56,121 nucleotides of DNA from an uncultured Clostridia bacterium. Its GTDB lineage: Bacteria > Bacillota > Clostridia > UBA1381. The notes under the pieces are model-generated. The model ran no database searches. It was not told where the DNA came from and saw nothing but the letters and a program-made list of their open reading frames with translations. This document shows, one piece after another, positions 26,476 through 37,900 of the stretch (within the stretch, counting starts at the first letter, position 1; every line of letters begins with the position of its first letter). The DNA lies in assembly GCA_947624165.1 (NCBI GenBank), contig CANQJC010000013.1, forward strand, positions 1 to 56,121. The letters run 5' to 3'. The translations under genes and the position numbers were made by a program.

Positions 26476-28887
26476 TTACTTTACAACGATATTCACAAGC
26501 TTTCCCGGTACGGCGATGACCTTTATTATGGTCTTGCCCTCGGTAAGCTCCTTGATTTTATCCGTATTCATGGCGGCGTCCTGCGTGCCTTCGCGGTCAA
26601 GTCCGGCGGGGATCATCAGCTTGTCGCGGATCTTTCCGTTTATCTGAACGACTATTTCTATCTCGTCGTCAACGGTCTTGTCCTCGTCGTACGTAAGCCA
26701 CGGACGGAGCGACAGAAGCCCTTCGCCGCCGTACTTCTCCCACAATTCCTCCGTAATGTGCGGAGCGACGGGGTTGAGCAGCGTTATAAGCGTCATATAC
26801 TCGCTCTTCGTGACAGAGCCTTTTTTCATAAATTCGTTTACAAGGCTCATCATCGCGGCTATGGCGGTGTTGAACTTCATTCTCTCGAAATCCTCGCCCA
26901 CCTTTTTTATCGTCTTGTGGACCGCCTTTTCAAGATCCTTGCTGTAACCCTCCTCGTCGGTAACGATAGACTGCAAATTCCACACTCTTTCGAGGAACTT
27001 GTAGCAGCCCTTGAGACCCTGCTGCGACCATGGCGTCGACTGATCGAACGCGCCGATGAACATCTCATACGTTCTGAACGCGTCCGCGCCGAATTCGTTT
27101 ACCACATCGTCGGGATTTACGACGTTTCCGCGCGACTTCGACATCTTCTCGTTGTTCTCTCCGAGAATCATACCGTGCGACGTGCGCTTCATGTACGGCT
27201 CCTTCGTCGGCACAACGCCGATGTCGTAGAGGAACTTGTGCCAGAAGCGCGAATAGAGCAGGTGGAGCGTCGTATGCTCCATGCCGCCGTTGTACCAGTC
27301 CACGGGCGTCCAATATTCAAGTGCCTCCTTCGAAGCAAGCGCGCCGTTGTTGTGAGGATCGGTGTAACGCAGGAAATACCAGCTTGAACCCGCCCATTGG
27401 GGCATTGTGTCGGTTTCTCTTTGCGCCGGACCGCCGCAGCACGGACAAGTCGTATTTATCCAGTCCGTCGCTTTTGCAAGCGGACTTTCGCCGTTTTCGC
27501 CCGGCTCGAACGTGTCTATCTCGGGAAGTACGAGCGGCAGCTCGCTTTCGGGTATCGCGACCCAGCCGCACTTGTCACAGTGTACGAGCGGAATAGGCTC
27601 GCCCCAGTAACGCTGACGCGAAAATACCCAGTCGCGGAGCTTAAAGTTGACTTTACGCTTACCTAAGCCTTCCTTTTCGAGCCAATCTATCATGGCGGGG
27701 ATCGCTTCCTTAACGGTCATACCCGTTAAGAATCCCGAATTTACCATTTTACCCTTGTAAACGTCGGTGTACGCTTCCTTCTGAACGTCCTCGCCGCCCG
27801 CTACGACCTCGATTATAGGCAGGTTAAACTTCTTCGCGAAATCCCAGTCGCGGCTGTCGTGAGCCGGAACCGCCATTATCGCGCCCGTGCCGTACGTTAC
27901 GAGCACGTAATCGGAAATAAACACCGGCAGCTTCTCGCCGTTCGCGGGGTTGACCGCGTATATTCCTTCAAGCTTTACGCCCGTCTTGTCCTTCGCCAAT
28001 TCCGTTCTTTCGAATTCACTCTTTTTCGCCGCCGCACTCTTGTACGCTTCGACCTCGTCGTAATTCGTGATTGAATCCTTCATTTTCTCAACAAGCGGGT
28101 GCTCCGGCGACATAACGGTGTACGTCGCGCCGAAGAGCGTGTCCGCGCGCGTTGTATAGACTATCATCTCGTCGCCCGTCGAGAGCTTGAATTTTACCTC
28201 CGCACCCTCGCTCCTGCCTATCCAGTTTTTCTGCTGTATCTTGATTTTTTCAAGATAATCCACTTCGTCCAAATCGTCTATGAGACGCTGCGCGTACTCG
28301 GTAATTTTCAGCATCCACTGGCTCTTTCTCTTTTGAACGACCTCGCTTCCGCAGCGTTCGCAGACGCCGTTGACTACCTCCTCGTTCGAAAGACCCACCT
28401 TGCAGCCCGTACACCAGTTTATCGGCATTTCCTGCTTGTACGCAAGACCATGCTTGAATAACTGAAGGAATATCCACTGAGTCCACTTGTAATATTCGGG
28501 ATCGGTAGTGTTTATCTCGCGCGACCAGTCGAACGAGAAACCGAGCATTTTAAGCTGACGCGTAAAATTTTCTATATTTTTTGCCGTAATGATTTTCGGG
28601 TGGACCTTGTTTTTTATCGCGAAATTTTCAGTCGGAAGTCCGAACGCGTCCCAGCCTATCGGGTAAAGCACGTTATAGCCCTCCATGCGCCGTTTTCTCG
28701 CGATTATGTCGAGAGCGGTATAGCTTCTCGGGTGTCCGACGTGAAGTCCCGCGCCCGACGGATACGGGAACTCTATCATTGTGAAATACTTGGGCTTTTT
28801 GCTGTTCGTTTCGGCATGAAACGCACCCGCTTCCTCCCATTTGTCCTGCCATTTCTTCTCAATGACTTTAAAATTGTAATCTTCCAT
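26476..28887 (-). CDS. leuS: Leucyl-tRNA synthetase
   Basis: 803-residue class I aminoacyl-tRNA synthetase charging tRNA-Leu. The HIGH motif appears as HVGHP (about 48-52) after [12 protein letters not shown], the editing domain has [12 protein letters not shown] and [14 protein letters not shown], zinc-type cysteines occur in [18 protein letters not shown] and CPCCGG, and [10 protein letters not shown] carries KMSKS at about 581-585. Length agrees with Bacillus-type LeuRS. It is the last gene of a four-gene operon, 28 bases after rsfS. I see no T-box leader. Confidence 0.98.
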   Translation of the reverse strand: MEDYNFKVIEKKWQDKWEEAGAFHAETNSKKPKYFTMIEFPYPSGAGLHVGHPRSYTALDIIARKRRMEGYNVLYPIGWDAFGLPTENFAIKNKVHPKIITAKNIENFTRQLKMLGFSFDWSREINTTDPEYYKWTQWIFLQLFKHGLAYKQEMPINWCTGCKVGLSNEEVVNGVCERCGSEVVQKRKSQWMLKITEYAQRLIDDLDEVDYLEKIKIQQKNWIGRSEGAEVKFKLSTGDEMIVYTTRADTLFGATYTVMSPEHPLVEKMKDSITNYDEVEAYKSAAAKKSEFERTELAKDKTGVKLEGIYAVNPANGEKLPVFISDYVLVTYGTGAIMAVPAHDSRDWDFAKKFNLPIIEVVAGGEDVQKEAYTDVYKGKMVNSGFLTGMTVKEAIPAMIDWLEKEGLGKRKVNFKLRDWVFSRQRYWGEPIPLVHCDKCGWVAIPESELPLVLPEIDTFEPGENGESPLAKATDWINTTCPCCGGPAQRETDTMPQWAGSSWYFLRYTDPHNNGALASKEALEYWTPVDWYNGGMEHTTLHLLYSRFWHKFLYDIGVVPTKEPYMKRTSHGMILGENNEKMSKSRGNVVNPDDVVNEFGADAFRTYEMFIGAFDQSTPWSQQGLKGCYKFLERVWNLQSIVTDEEGYSKDLEKAVHKTIKKVGEDFERMKFNTAIAAMMSLVNEFMKKGSVTKSEYMTLITLLNPVAPHITEELWEKYGGEGLLSLRPWLTYDEDKTVDDEIEIVVQINGKIRDKLMIPAGLDREGTQDAAMNTDKIKELTEGKTIIKVIAVPGKLVNIVVK

Positions 28888-28915
28888 TTGTATATAAACT
28901 CCTTTTTATGTTTTC

Positions 28916-29263
28916 TTATTCGTCCTCGGCGTTGCCTTTAACGGTACCCGCGTCGTCCCACAGTCTCTCTATCGAATAAAATTCGCGCGTTTCCTGCTGC
29001 ATGACGTGTACGATAACGTCGCCGTAATCCATAAGTATCCACGAACCGCCGCGATAGCCTTCCTTGTGATTCACCACAAAGCCCGCTTCCTCCATTTTTT
29101 CCTCGACCTCGTCCACGCACGCTCTGACCTGTACCGTGGACTGGCACGACGCGACTATAAAATAGTCTCCCAGCGAGGTTTGCTCGGATACGTCGAGTAT
29201 TTCTATATTCGTCGCTTTCTTGTCCTCAAGAGCCTTCTTTATGATATCGGTTTTTTTGTTCAT
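28916..29263 (-). CDS. rsfS: Ribosomal silencing factor RsfS (YbeB/Iojap)
   Basis: 115-residue cytoplasmic factor that binds L14 on the 50S subunit and blocks subunit joining in poor nutrition. Signature DVSEQTSLGDYFIVASCQSTVQVRACVDEVEEKM and SWILMDYGDVIVHVMQQETREFYSIERLWDDA are present over nearly the whole length. AAAGGGG serves as ribosome site; that segment resembles a unit of the repeat array lying directly upstream. Confidence 0.96.
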   Translation of the reverse strand: MNKKTDIIKKALEDKKATNIEILDVSEQTSLGDYFIVASCQSTVQVRACVDEVEEKMEEAGFVVNHKEGYRGGSWILMDYGDVIVHVMQQETREFYSIERLWDDAGTVKGNAEDE

Positions 29264-29268
29264 ATTAC

Positions 29269-29402
29269 AGCGTCCCCTTTCAGTTGGCTTTATATCGGCG
29301 CGTCAACGCCGTTTTAGTGTCCCTGTTTTGTTTCGGGATTTTAGTGTCCCCTTTATTTAGTGTCCCCGTTCGGTTTAGTGTCCCCTTTTATTTAGTGTCC
29401 CC
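29269..29402 (-). repeat. Array of TTTAGTGTCCCC / GGGGACACTAAA units between yqeK and rsfS
   Basis: Five direct copies of TTTAGTGTCCC(C) on the plus strand begin at 29313, 29340, 29356, 29374 and 29391; the last four are 16-18 bases apart, as if built from a roughly 17-base unit GGGGACACTAAATAAAA read on the minus strand. A sixth, weaker version (GCGTCCCCTTT, 29270-29280) overlaps the rsfS ribosome site. The copy at 29391-29402 encodes the last residues (GDTK) of YqeK, so the array begins inside that gene. It fills almost the whole gap between the two genes. Confidence 0.85.
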
Positions 29403-29954
29403 AATCATTATATCGTTCCAAAGACATATTATATCGGGGTGGATCACGCTTCTTCTTGACATGCATAATTTTATCTGCTGCCTTATGCTCAGTTCGACCG
29501 CGCCGTCAAGGTCGGTGCCGACAATTTTACGAAGCTCCGAAACGCCGTCAAAATCTCGGTTTTTTTCGGTCAAATCCGCGATATACACTATTTTTTCCAG
29601 AAGCGTCATTCCCTTTCCTCCCACGGTATGACGTCTTATCGCGCCGAGGACTTCCGCGTCCGTAACGCCGTATTCGCTTTTTGCCATTTCTTCGCCGAGA
29701 AATCCGTGTATCACCGGAGGGCATTTGACCGCCCACTCGTCGAGAAGCACGTTGCGCGCGGTACATTCCTCAAGCTGTTTGTCCGTCGGAATACGTTTGG
29801 CGCAGTCATGCAGAAGTCCCGCCAAATACGCCTTGTCCGCGTCCGCGCCGTAAATCTCTGCGAGACGCTTCGCCTCCTCCGCAACGCCGAGACTGTGAGC
29901 GTAACGTTTTTCGCTGAGAGTATCGGCAAGTCTTTTTTTTATTTCATTCAGCAT
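29388..29954 (-). CDS. yqeK: HD-domain symmetrical Ap4A hydrolase YqeK
   Basis: 188-residue HD-superfamily metallohydrolase. HSLGVAEEAKRLAEIYG gives the first His, GLLHDCAKRIP the HD pair, PPVIHGFLG and IRRHTVGGKGMTLLEKIVYIADLTEKNR the remaining ligands; the family splits diadenosine tetraphosphate to two ADP. Its ATG overlaps the nadD stop by 11 bases, the standard nadD-yqeK-rsfS arrangement of Firmicutes. The last four residues come from a unit of the GGGGACACTAAA array. Confidence 0.95.
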   Translation of the reverse strand: MLNEIKKRLADTLSEKRYAHSLGVAEEAKRLAEIYGADADKAYLAGLLHDCAKRIPTDKQLEECTARNVLLDEWAVKCPPVIHGFLGEEMAKSEYGVTDAEVLGAIRRHTVGGKGMTLLEKIVYIADLTEKNRDFDGVSELRKIVGTDLDGAVELSIRQQIKLCMSRRSVIHPDIICLWNDIMIGDTK

Positions 29955-30591
29955 ACAGATCGTTTTCCTTTATATATTTGATTACGCTGTCCGGCAGCAT
30001 GTACCTTACCGATTTCCCCTGCGCTATCCTTTCGCGTATCCGCGTCGACGATATTTCGACGATCGGTGCGTTTATCGGCAGGATCTGACCGCCGTAACGC
30101 CCGCGTACCTCGTCTATCCGAAGCGCGAGGCTTTCATGCGAGAAGCGCGCATACACGAGCAGCGTGCAAAGCTTTAATATCTCCTCCGGCTTGTACCATT
30201 TCGGAAAATCCTCAAGCGAGTCCTCTCCTATTATAAAAAACATCTCGTCCGACGGATATTTTTCCTTAAGATATTTAAGCGTATTCACCGTATACGATTT
30301 TTCGGATTTTTTTATTTCGTAATCGTCGTCGCAAAAATACGCGTTGTCCGCGATCGCCTTGCGCGTCATTTCAAAACGCGCCGCACACGGAGTAAAAGCG
30401 GGTTTATGCGGAGGGTTCCCGTCCGTGATGAAAATTACGCGGTCAAGTCCGTATTCCTCGCGCGCCGTTTCGGCAATCAGCAGGTGCGCGTTATGGATAG
30501 GATTGAAGGTGCCTCCCATAATTCCCGTTTTCGATCCCTCGGTTCCGCGGCTTTTATGCGTTTTTTCCAAATACGCTTTTGCGGTGATCAT
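29944..30591 (-). CDS. nadD: Nicotinate-nucleotide adenylyltransferase
   Basis: 215-residue NadD, adenylating nicotinate mononucleotide to deamido-NAD in the cytoplasm. The nucleotidyltransferase motif GGTFNPIHNAHLLIAE and the second motif ISSTRIRERI are intact, with FITDGNPPHKP and FIIGEDSLEDFPKWYKPEEIL between them. A leader of about 30 residues before GIMGGTF makes it slightly longer at the N-terminus than usual; AGGAGAAG is correctly placed for the ATG at 30591, which I therefore keep. First gene of the nadD-yqeK-rsfS-leuS operon. Confidence 0.95.
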   Translation of the reverse strand: MITAKAYLEKTHKSRGTEGSKTGIMGGTFNPIHNAHLLIAETAREEYGLDRVIFITDGNPPHKPAFTPCAARFEMTRKAIADNAYFCDDDYEIKKSEKSYTVNTLKYLKEKYPSDEMFFIIGEDSLEDFPKWYKPEEILKLCTLLVYARFSHESLALRIDEVRGRYGGQILPINAPIVEISSTRIRERIAQGKSVRYMLPDSVIKYIKENDLYAE

Positions 30592-30630
30592 CTGCTTCTC
30601 CTGTCTATACAACATAATTATACATTATAA

Positions 30631-30659
30631 ATTATAGCATTTTATCTTATTTGTGTCAA
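30631..30659 (-). promoter_or_regulatory. Consensus promoter of the nadD operon
   Basis: Minus strand TTGACA (30659-30654), 17-base spacer ending TGC, TATAAT (30636-30631). Confidence 0.88.
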
Positions 30660-30731
30660 TAATTCTTTGGATATTATATACATTTCACGGGCAAAATAAA
30701 ATACTATCTCTTTAAAAAGGAAGTGACTATA

Positions 30732-31793
30732 TTGAAGATGTCCGAGCTTAAGGAGGATTTTTACAAACGCTACGAAACGTCGTGTAATTACCTTCATTTC
30801 AGCGCGAACGGGATTTTGTGTCCCCTTCTCGGCTACACGGAATTTGAAACGGCGCAGTCTCTCTCCTGTTCTCTTTCCATGCGCGTCCAAATGCTCGCGC
30901 GGTCTCTCGACGGCGGGATATTAAAGGTCGGGTCTGTCGCGTCCGACAAATGCTTCTCATATGATTTTACCGATCCCGCGTCGCTTTTTTCGGGTGTGGA
31001 CGCGGAGACGGTCAGGATAGCGACGGCGATCGGGCGCGGCCGAAAAATAGGCGCGCAGATTTTATACGAATGCTCGATACCCGAGTGTCTTCCGCGTATG
31101 CCCTCTTTCTCTCTCTCGCTTACACAGTCTATTATAAAGCTTTTGGGCGCGGAAGCGGATATTAACAAAACTGCGGAATGGGCGGCGGGGAAAAAGCCCA
31201 TATACGAATATCTTGCATTGGCGGCGGCGCGCGCGGGCTATATCACGCGCCTTAGGGACGGCGTTACGAAAAATCTGCCGCTGCCGCTTTCGGGCTACAA
31301 AATCGTGTCCGCGCACTGTCGGGAGAGGGACGCGGATCGCTCAAAGAGCATTGCGCGTTCTCTCGCCGAAGTACACCGCGTATTCCCAAGCGTAACGTCG
31401 CTGTCGCAGCTCTCGCCCGAAATGCTCGAATCGTGTCCGCATCTTATAAAAAACGGCGCGGCAAAATTGTATATGCGTCATATAGCCGAAGAAAACGAGC
31501 GTATCGAAAGAGCGGCGAGAGCACTCGAACAATGCCGCGTAAACGTCCTGTTTGACGAAATGAATAAATCGCTTTTGTCAGCCGAGCGTTGTATGAATAT
31601 CGGACCGCAGCATTTATTTCTTGCGCGCGCCGCGGCGCGAACGGACGGCGTTACAGCGGTGCGTCTCTGGCAAAACGGCATAGCGGCGATAGTCGAGGAC
31701 GATAAAGTCGACTACGCGATTCGGGAGATTTCTTCATCGTTCGAAAACAACATCGGATACCGCCCCGTCTTCTGTGTGTCAAGCACAATGTAG
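30732..31793 (+). CDS. Galactokinase-like (GHMP) protein lacking catalytic motifs
   Basis: 353 residues. The overall order of galactokinase features is kept but active-site residues are gone. FSANGILCPLLGYTEFETAQSLSC aligns without gaps to the sugar-binding motif of GalK (FSAPGRVNLIGEHTDYN..LPC): Arg is Ile28, Glu is Gly34, His is Tyr35, Asp is Glu37. The Ser-rich ATP loop is reduced to PRMPSFSLSLTQS, the segment with the catalytic Asp (MDQ) is missing between AARAGYITRL and LPLPLSGYKIV, and the C-terminal GGGFGGC is replaced by VRLWQNGIAAIV. The helical part with EENERIERAARALEQ matches GalK. So it is probably a non-enzymatic regulator or binding protein. TTG at 30732 lies 8 bases after AAGGAAG; ATG at 30738 is the alternative. 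The frame is intact, so it is not an obvious pseudogene. Confidence 0.75.
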   Translation: MKMSELKEDFYKRYETSCNYLHFSANGILCPLLGYTEFETAQSLSCSLSMRVQMLARSLDGGILKVGSVASDKCFSYDFTDPASLFSGVDAETVRIATAIGRGRKIGAQILYECSIPECLPRMPSFSLSLTQSIIKLLGAEADINKTAEWAAGKKPIYEYLALAAARAGYITRLRDGVTKNLPLPLSGYKIVSAHCRERDADRSKSIARSLAEVHRVFPSVTSLSQLSPEMLESCPHLIKNGAAKLYMRHIAEENERIERAARALEQCRVNVLFDEMNKSLLSAERCMNIGPQHLFLARAAARTDGVTAVRLWQNGIAAIVEDDKVDYAIREISSSFENNIGYRPVFCVSSTM

Positions 31794-31862
31794 CTATGGA
31801 TTTTTACTGAAAAACGATTCGTAAAAATCATTTGCCGCTTCGCGAAAGGCGAAAGCCCTATG

Positions 31863-31891
31863 TTGAAAATATCACATTTTTATGCTATAAT
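31863..31891 (+). promoter_or_regulatory. Promoter of the giant GLUG/cohesin-like protein
   Basis: TTGAAA (31863-31868), 17-base spacer ending TGC (extended -10), TATAAT (31886-31891), about 70 bases before the start codon. Confidence 0.87.
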
Positions 31892-31961
31892 GTTGCTATA
31901 TGTATTTTGCGTATCTTCGCAATACATTTTATTTTCGCAAATGTTTATGGAGGAATTGACA

Positions 31962-34900
31962 ATGAGAAAACGAATTGTAAGTTTGACTGTTATTCTGTCG
32001 ATGGCATTTATGTTCATGCCGGTCTTTACGCCCGCCGTCTCGGCGGCGTATGTCGGTTCTGGCGGCACGGGCGGAGCGGGCGATCCGTTCCTTATCTCAA
32101 ACCGTGCGGATCTCGAAGAGCTTCGCGATTATATCAACGAAAACACCACGTATACCGGACAATACTTCCAATTGACTACGGATATTGATCTCGGCGGCGA
32201 AGAAAATCCGTGGACGCCGATCGGAGGACTTTTTAATTATCCCTTTAAAGGTACGTTCGACGGTAACGGTCACACGATAAACGGACTTTATATACACGAC
32301 GGTACGACGTATATCGGTCTGTTCGGATATGTTTCGGGCGGCACCGTTAAAAACCTTAATCTGAACGGTTCGATAGACGCAGCCTTTTCTTCCGCGCTAT
32401 ACGTCGGCGGCATCGCCGCAGCGAACGAAGGTACGATAGAAAACTGCCGCAACGCCGCCGATATTTCGGGAAACACATCTGTCGGCGGTATCGCCGGAAT
32501 GAATTCCACAGGTACGATAAAGAATTGCTCAAACTCCGGCAGCATTACATCCACAGGCTCCGCAAGCGAAGACAGCGGAGCGGGCGGTATCGTCGGTTAT
32601 AACAGCTATATTGCGGAAAACTGTTACAATACGGGAAAAATCAACGCGACGGACGGCAAGTCCCCTGCGGGCGGTGTTGCGGGAATAAACACGTCCGATG
32701 AAGGAAGCGCGGTAATAAAAAATTGTTACAACACTGGCAGCGTTACGAGCGCGGTCAGCGACAGAACGATAGGTGCGGGCGGCGTTGCCGGCAATAACGC
32801 GTCCAAGGTTCAAAACTGCTACAGCACTGGTAAAGTCACCGTAACGGAGGGCAGTCTGTCCCCTGCGGGAGGTATAGTAGGAAGAAACAACACGTCGGCA
32901 GGAACGGGAGCGGTCGAAGTAACGAATTGCTATTATCTGAGCGGTATGGCTAAAAAAGGCATCGGCAACGACGTTGTTTCCGCCCCTCCCTCAGCCGACA
33001 GCGCGGCAAAAGAAGCGGACGCATTCGAAACGCTTGCCGAAACTCTTAACGGTGGCGGCAGCGCGTGGGAGAATAACGAATTTCTTAAACGTCCGACGCT
33101 CACGGAAAATTCCGAATTTTCGGGAAAGGGCACAAAGGACGCTCCTTATCTTATCACAAACGCCGTCATTTTCGAAATTATACGCGATCACATCAACAAC
33201 GGCAACGGCGGTGAAGACGAATATTTTAAGCTGACGACAAATATAGACCTCGGCGGCAGCGATGAAAAAACATGGACGCCGATAAAGGATTTCAAGGGCA
33301 ATTTTAACGGCGGCGGCTATAAAATAAGCGGACTTTACATAAACAGCGGCGAGGAGCAGACGGGTCTGTTCGCCGTTATTGACCAAAAAGGATCTGTGGA
33401 AAATCTCGGCGTGGAAGGAACCGTATCCGGCTCCGAATATGTCGGCGGTATAGCCGGCACGTGCAGCGGCACGATAAAAAACTGCTATAACGCCGCAAAC
33501 GTAAGCGGCGGCGTTAACTGCGGCGGTATCGCGGGAGGTTTCTCCGACGGCTCGATAGAAAATTGCTACAACACGGGTATCATAAACTCGTCGGAGCCGA
33601 ACGCCAAAATCGGCGGTATCGTCGGAAGCAACTCCTCTCTCACAAGCGGCACGATAAAAAATTGCTATAACGCCGGCAATATCGGCGCGGACGGTTCTCC
33701 GTCCGGCGCAGGCGGTATCGCGGGCGAGAGTCCGTCGAGCGCGATAGAAAACTGCTATTACCTCAAAGATACTGCGGAAAACGGCATAGGCGGCGGCGAC
33801 GACGCGTCCGCCGCGGTAAAAACAAACGAGGAATTTTTATCAGGCTCGGTCGCATGGCTTTTGCAGAACAGTCAGGACACACAATACTGGGGTCAAAAGC
33901 TCGGCACGGACAATTACCCTCTCCTGACGAATGTAGATGAAAAGAAAGTATGCAAGGTCACGTTCACGACCGTCGATGATGAAAATTACGATACGCGGTA
34001 CGCGAATTACGGAAAGAATGTAAAGCTGCCCGAAACCCCGCCCGAAAAGGAAGGGTACACGTTCGAGAAATGGTCGCAGTCGGACGATGCGTCGGACGAC
34101 GAATTGGACGAGAAAACACCTATCACCGGCGACATAACAGCGCACGCGGTCGGACGCGAGCTTTTCGGCAGCAAGAACGACGCGGCGGATATTACGGCGA
34201 CCTACGGTTATAAAGAGGATCTGACTTTTAACCTCGACGAGCTCATGGCATATCAGACAGGCACGGACGGTAAGGGTAAATTCACATACAGTATAGCGAC
34301 CGACGAAAAAGGCACGAACGCAAGGATATCAGACTCCGAGTTAAAAGTCCCGAGCCTTGACGCGGGCGATTACACCATAACGGTAAAAGCCACCGAAACA
34401 ACGCCGCAGTATTCTCTGATGAGTATCGGCGATTACGGCACGGACGACGTAACGCTCACGGTAAACGTAAAAATCGCAAAAGCGGATCCGACGGTGAATG
34501 TCGAAGCGGAGGATCTGACGTATAACGGCGGTATGCAAAATCTTCTGAGCGGCACAACGAGCGGCGGTACACTGAAATATTCGTCGTCCGAGGACGGCGA
34601 ATATACGGATACCGTTCCGCAGGGCAAAGAAGCCGGAGATTACGAGGTTTGGTATAAGGTCGAGGGTGACAAAAACTTTAACGGTACCGAAGCGCGCAAA
34701 GCGGAAAACGTCAATATAAAAAAGGCGACGCCGGAGGTGACCGCGCCCAAGCCCAATACGCTTGTTTATGACGACACGGAACAGCCGCTCGTCCAAAAGG
34801 GAGAAACGAGCGGCGGCGAGATGCAATACAGTCTTGACGACAACGTATATTCAACGGACATTCCCAAGGGCAAAGACGCGATGGATTACACGGTATATTA

Positions 34901-37900
34901 CAAGGTGGTCGGCGACAGCAATTATAACGACGTGGAAGCCGATTCCATAACCGTTACGATAGCAAAGTCCAATCCTATCCTTACCGCCGCGCCCGCGGCA
35001 AAAACGGATCTGGTATATACCGGCGGCGCGCTCGAGCTTGTTACGGCGGGTACCGCTTCCGGCGGCAAGGTGATGTACAGTAAGGATAATATCGAATATT
35101 CGTATGATATCCCGACCGCCACGGACGCGGACACGTATACCGTTTGGTATAAGGTCGAGGGCGACAAGAACCATAACGACCTCGCGCCTGTTTCGATAAC
35201 CGATATAACTGTTGAAAAAGCCGATCCCGAAGCGATAGTGACTGCGAACGACATGACGTACAACGGAGAGGAACAGGATCTCGTTACCGCAACCGTGACC
35301 GGCGGCAAGCTCCTATACAGCTCTACGAGGGAAGGGGCTTATACGGAAACGCTCCCCCACGCAAAGGAAGCGAACGAATACGAAATCTGGTACAAGGTCG
35401 AGGGTGACAAAAACCATAACGACACGGAGCCGCAGTCTTTGACGGCGACGATAAAAAAAGCGTATTCAACCGTCGCGTCGGACGGCGGCGAGACGTGCTA
35501 CGGCGACACCGTAACACTGACGGCGGAGGTTTCAAAAGCTCCGTCTGCGCTTTTCAGTATTTCCGCAGCCAAGGATAAAGTCGATTTTTATCTCGGCATG
35601 ACGCCTCTCGGCTCGGCGACTGTCGAATACGACGGTCCGCTTGACGAAAGCGGTACGGCAACGCTCGACGTTACCGCCGACAAGAAATTTATGATCGGCG
35701 AAAATACGATTCGAGCCGAATACGGCGGCAGCGTGAATCTAAACGGCAGCGAAAACAACGAGATAACGTTTACGATGAACCAACGACCGCTTTTGTATAC
35801 GGTATCGGCGAGCGGTAAGGTTTATGACGGAAACGCGTCGGTCGACGTGACGCTTGATCCGATAAACAAAGTCGGAGACGACGACGTGACGCTCGACGCG
35901 GTCGGAACGGTATCATCAGCCGACGCGGGCGAGTACGCCGACGTCGATCTTACCGACGTTACCGTGAGCGGCAATCACGGAAAATATTATACCGTGGACA
36001 AGAGCGCGGACAACGTAACGCTTGACGAACAAATCACCATTACTCAAGCGGAGGGCGAAGCGTCCGTGACAATGAATGATTACGTGTGCGGCGACGACAG
36101 CGTAAACCCCGTCCCCGCGTCCGATACGAACGATATAAATAACGTGACTTATACGTACAGCGTTAAGGACGCGGACGATTATGATACAACAAAGCCGCTC
36201 CTCGCGGGCGATGCGGCGGCGGGAACGGAATACACCGTAAAAGCCGTATTCGCGGAGACAAAGAATTATAAAGCGGTCACGGTAACGGACGATTTTAAAG
36301 TAACGCACAACTGGGACGAATGGACGATTACCGAGGACCCGAGCAGGGAAACGGAGGGAAGCGCGCAGCGTGACTGTCTGAGCCGCGACAATACCGAGAG
36401 CGACGTTACCGCCGTTCCGAAGCTTGCCAATGAGACTGTATGGACGAAGGGCAAATACGTAAAACCCACGCCCGAAAAGGAAGGCTTGCAGGTATACGTC
36501 TCGGAATACGGAACGGTGACGGAGATAATACCGAAGCTGATAGTCCAAAGCATACGCATCGTATCGGAACCGACAAACACAACGGTGACGGAAGGCATGA
36601 CGCTCGATATATCGGGTCTGAGCGTCGAAGCCGTATATTCGGACGATTCGACAGCGGACATAACGTCCGACTGTAAGCTCACCTACGATACGTCGAACGT
36701 CGGCGAACAGTCCGTAACGGTCGAATACGGCGACAAGAATGAGCAGTTCAAAATAAACGTCGTGCAAAAAACAATTATCGGCATTTCAATCACGAAAAAG
36801 CCCGACAAGCGCGTTTACAATACGGGCGACAGTCTCGATACGACGGGTATGGTCGTGACCGCGCTCTTTAATAACGGCACGGAATCGGAAATCACGGTCG
36901 GTTACGAGGTCAGCGGGTATTCTCCGCAATCTGTCGGCACGCAGACGATCACGGTATCCTACGGCGGCTTCACAGGCGAATTTACCGTAACCGTCACGGA
37001 ACCGACAACGCCCGAGGGAACCGTCGAAACGCCGGTAATCGAAACATCGGGATTTTACGGCGGCAAAACCGTAACGTTATCCGACGCAACGGACGGCGCG
37101 CTCATTTACTATACTCTCGACGGCTCCGCTCCGACAATTTCGTCGACGCTTTATACCGCTCCGTTTAACGTAACGGAGACAACCGTAGTCAAGGCGGCGG
37201 CCGTCAAGGACGGCATGGAGCAAAGCCGCGCCGCGAGCGGAAAAATATCGGTGACAAAAGCCGAAAAACCCGCCGCGAGCATACCGTCGGGCGAGGTCGA
37301 AGCAGGTACGCTCATAACGCTTCAAAGCGAAACGACGGGCGCGGATATTTACTATACCACGAACGGCGAAACGCCGACGATCGAAAACGGCACGCTTTAC
37401 GACGGCTTTGCGGCGATAAACGAAAACGTAACCGTTAAGGCGATAGCCGTCAAAAACGGCTATGCGGCAAGCGACGTTACGGAAATAAGCTACACCGTCA
37501 AGGCGCAGGAGGAAAATATAATAAATCTTTCCGTGGGAACGGCGTTCGGAAAAATCGGCGATACGGTTTACATACCCGTTTATGTACGCTCGTCGAGCGA
37601 TATATCCGCTTATCGGTTTACGCTTACGTTCGATAAAACGAAATTCGCTTACGCGTCCGTCGCCGCGGCTGACGAAGAAACGCGATCGAGCATATTCACG
37701 TCGATCAGGGACGGCAGCGTGACCGTGCTTCGCAACGGCGGAACAATACAAAACGGAGAAATATGCCGTATAGGATTCAAAGTCCTTGACGGCGCGTCGG
37801 ACGGCGAATATGACATAACGGTCTCGGACGATCACATAACGGCTGAAAACGTATACAGCGAGGTACGCGCCGCGAACGGCAAAATAATACTCTCGTCCCC

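Noticed and set aside
29269-29402. Considered as a CRISPR array
   Set aside because: Units are 11-12 bases with 4-6-base gaps in the regular part; far too short for CRISPR repeats and spacers, and no cas gene is present.
35916-36767. 283-codon minus-strand open frame, rich in Arg/Tyr/Val
   Set aside because: Shadow of the giant GLUG/cohesin-like gene.
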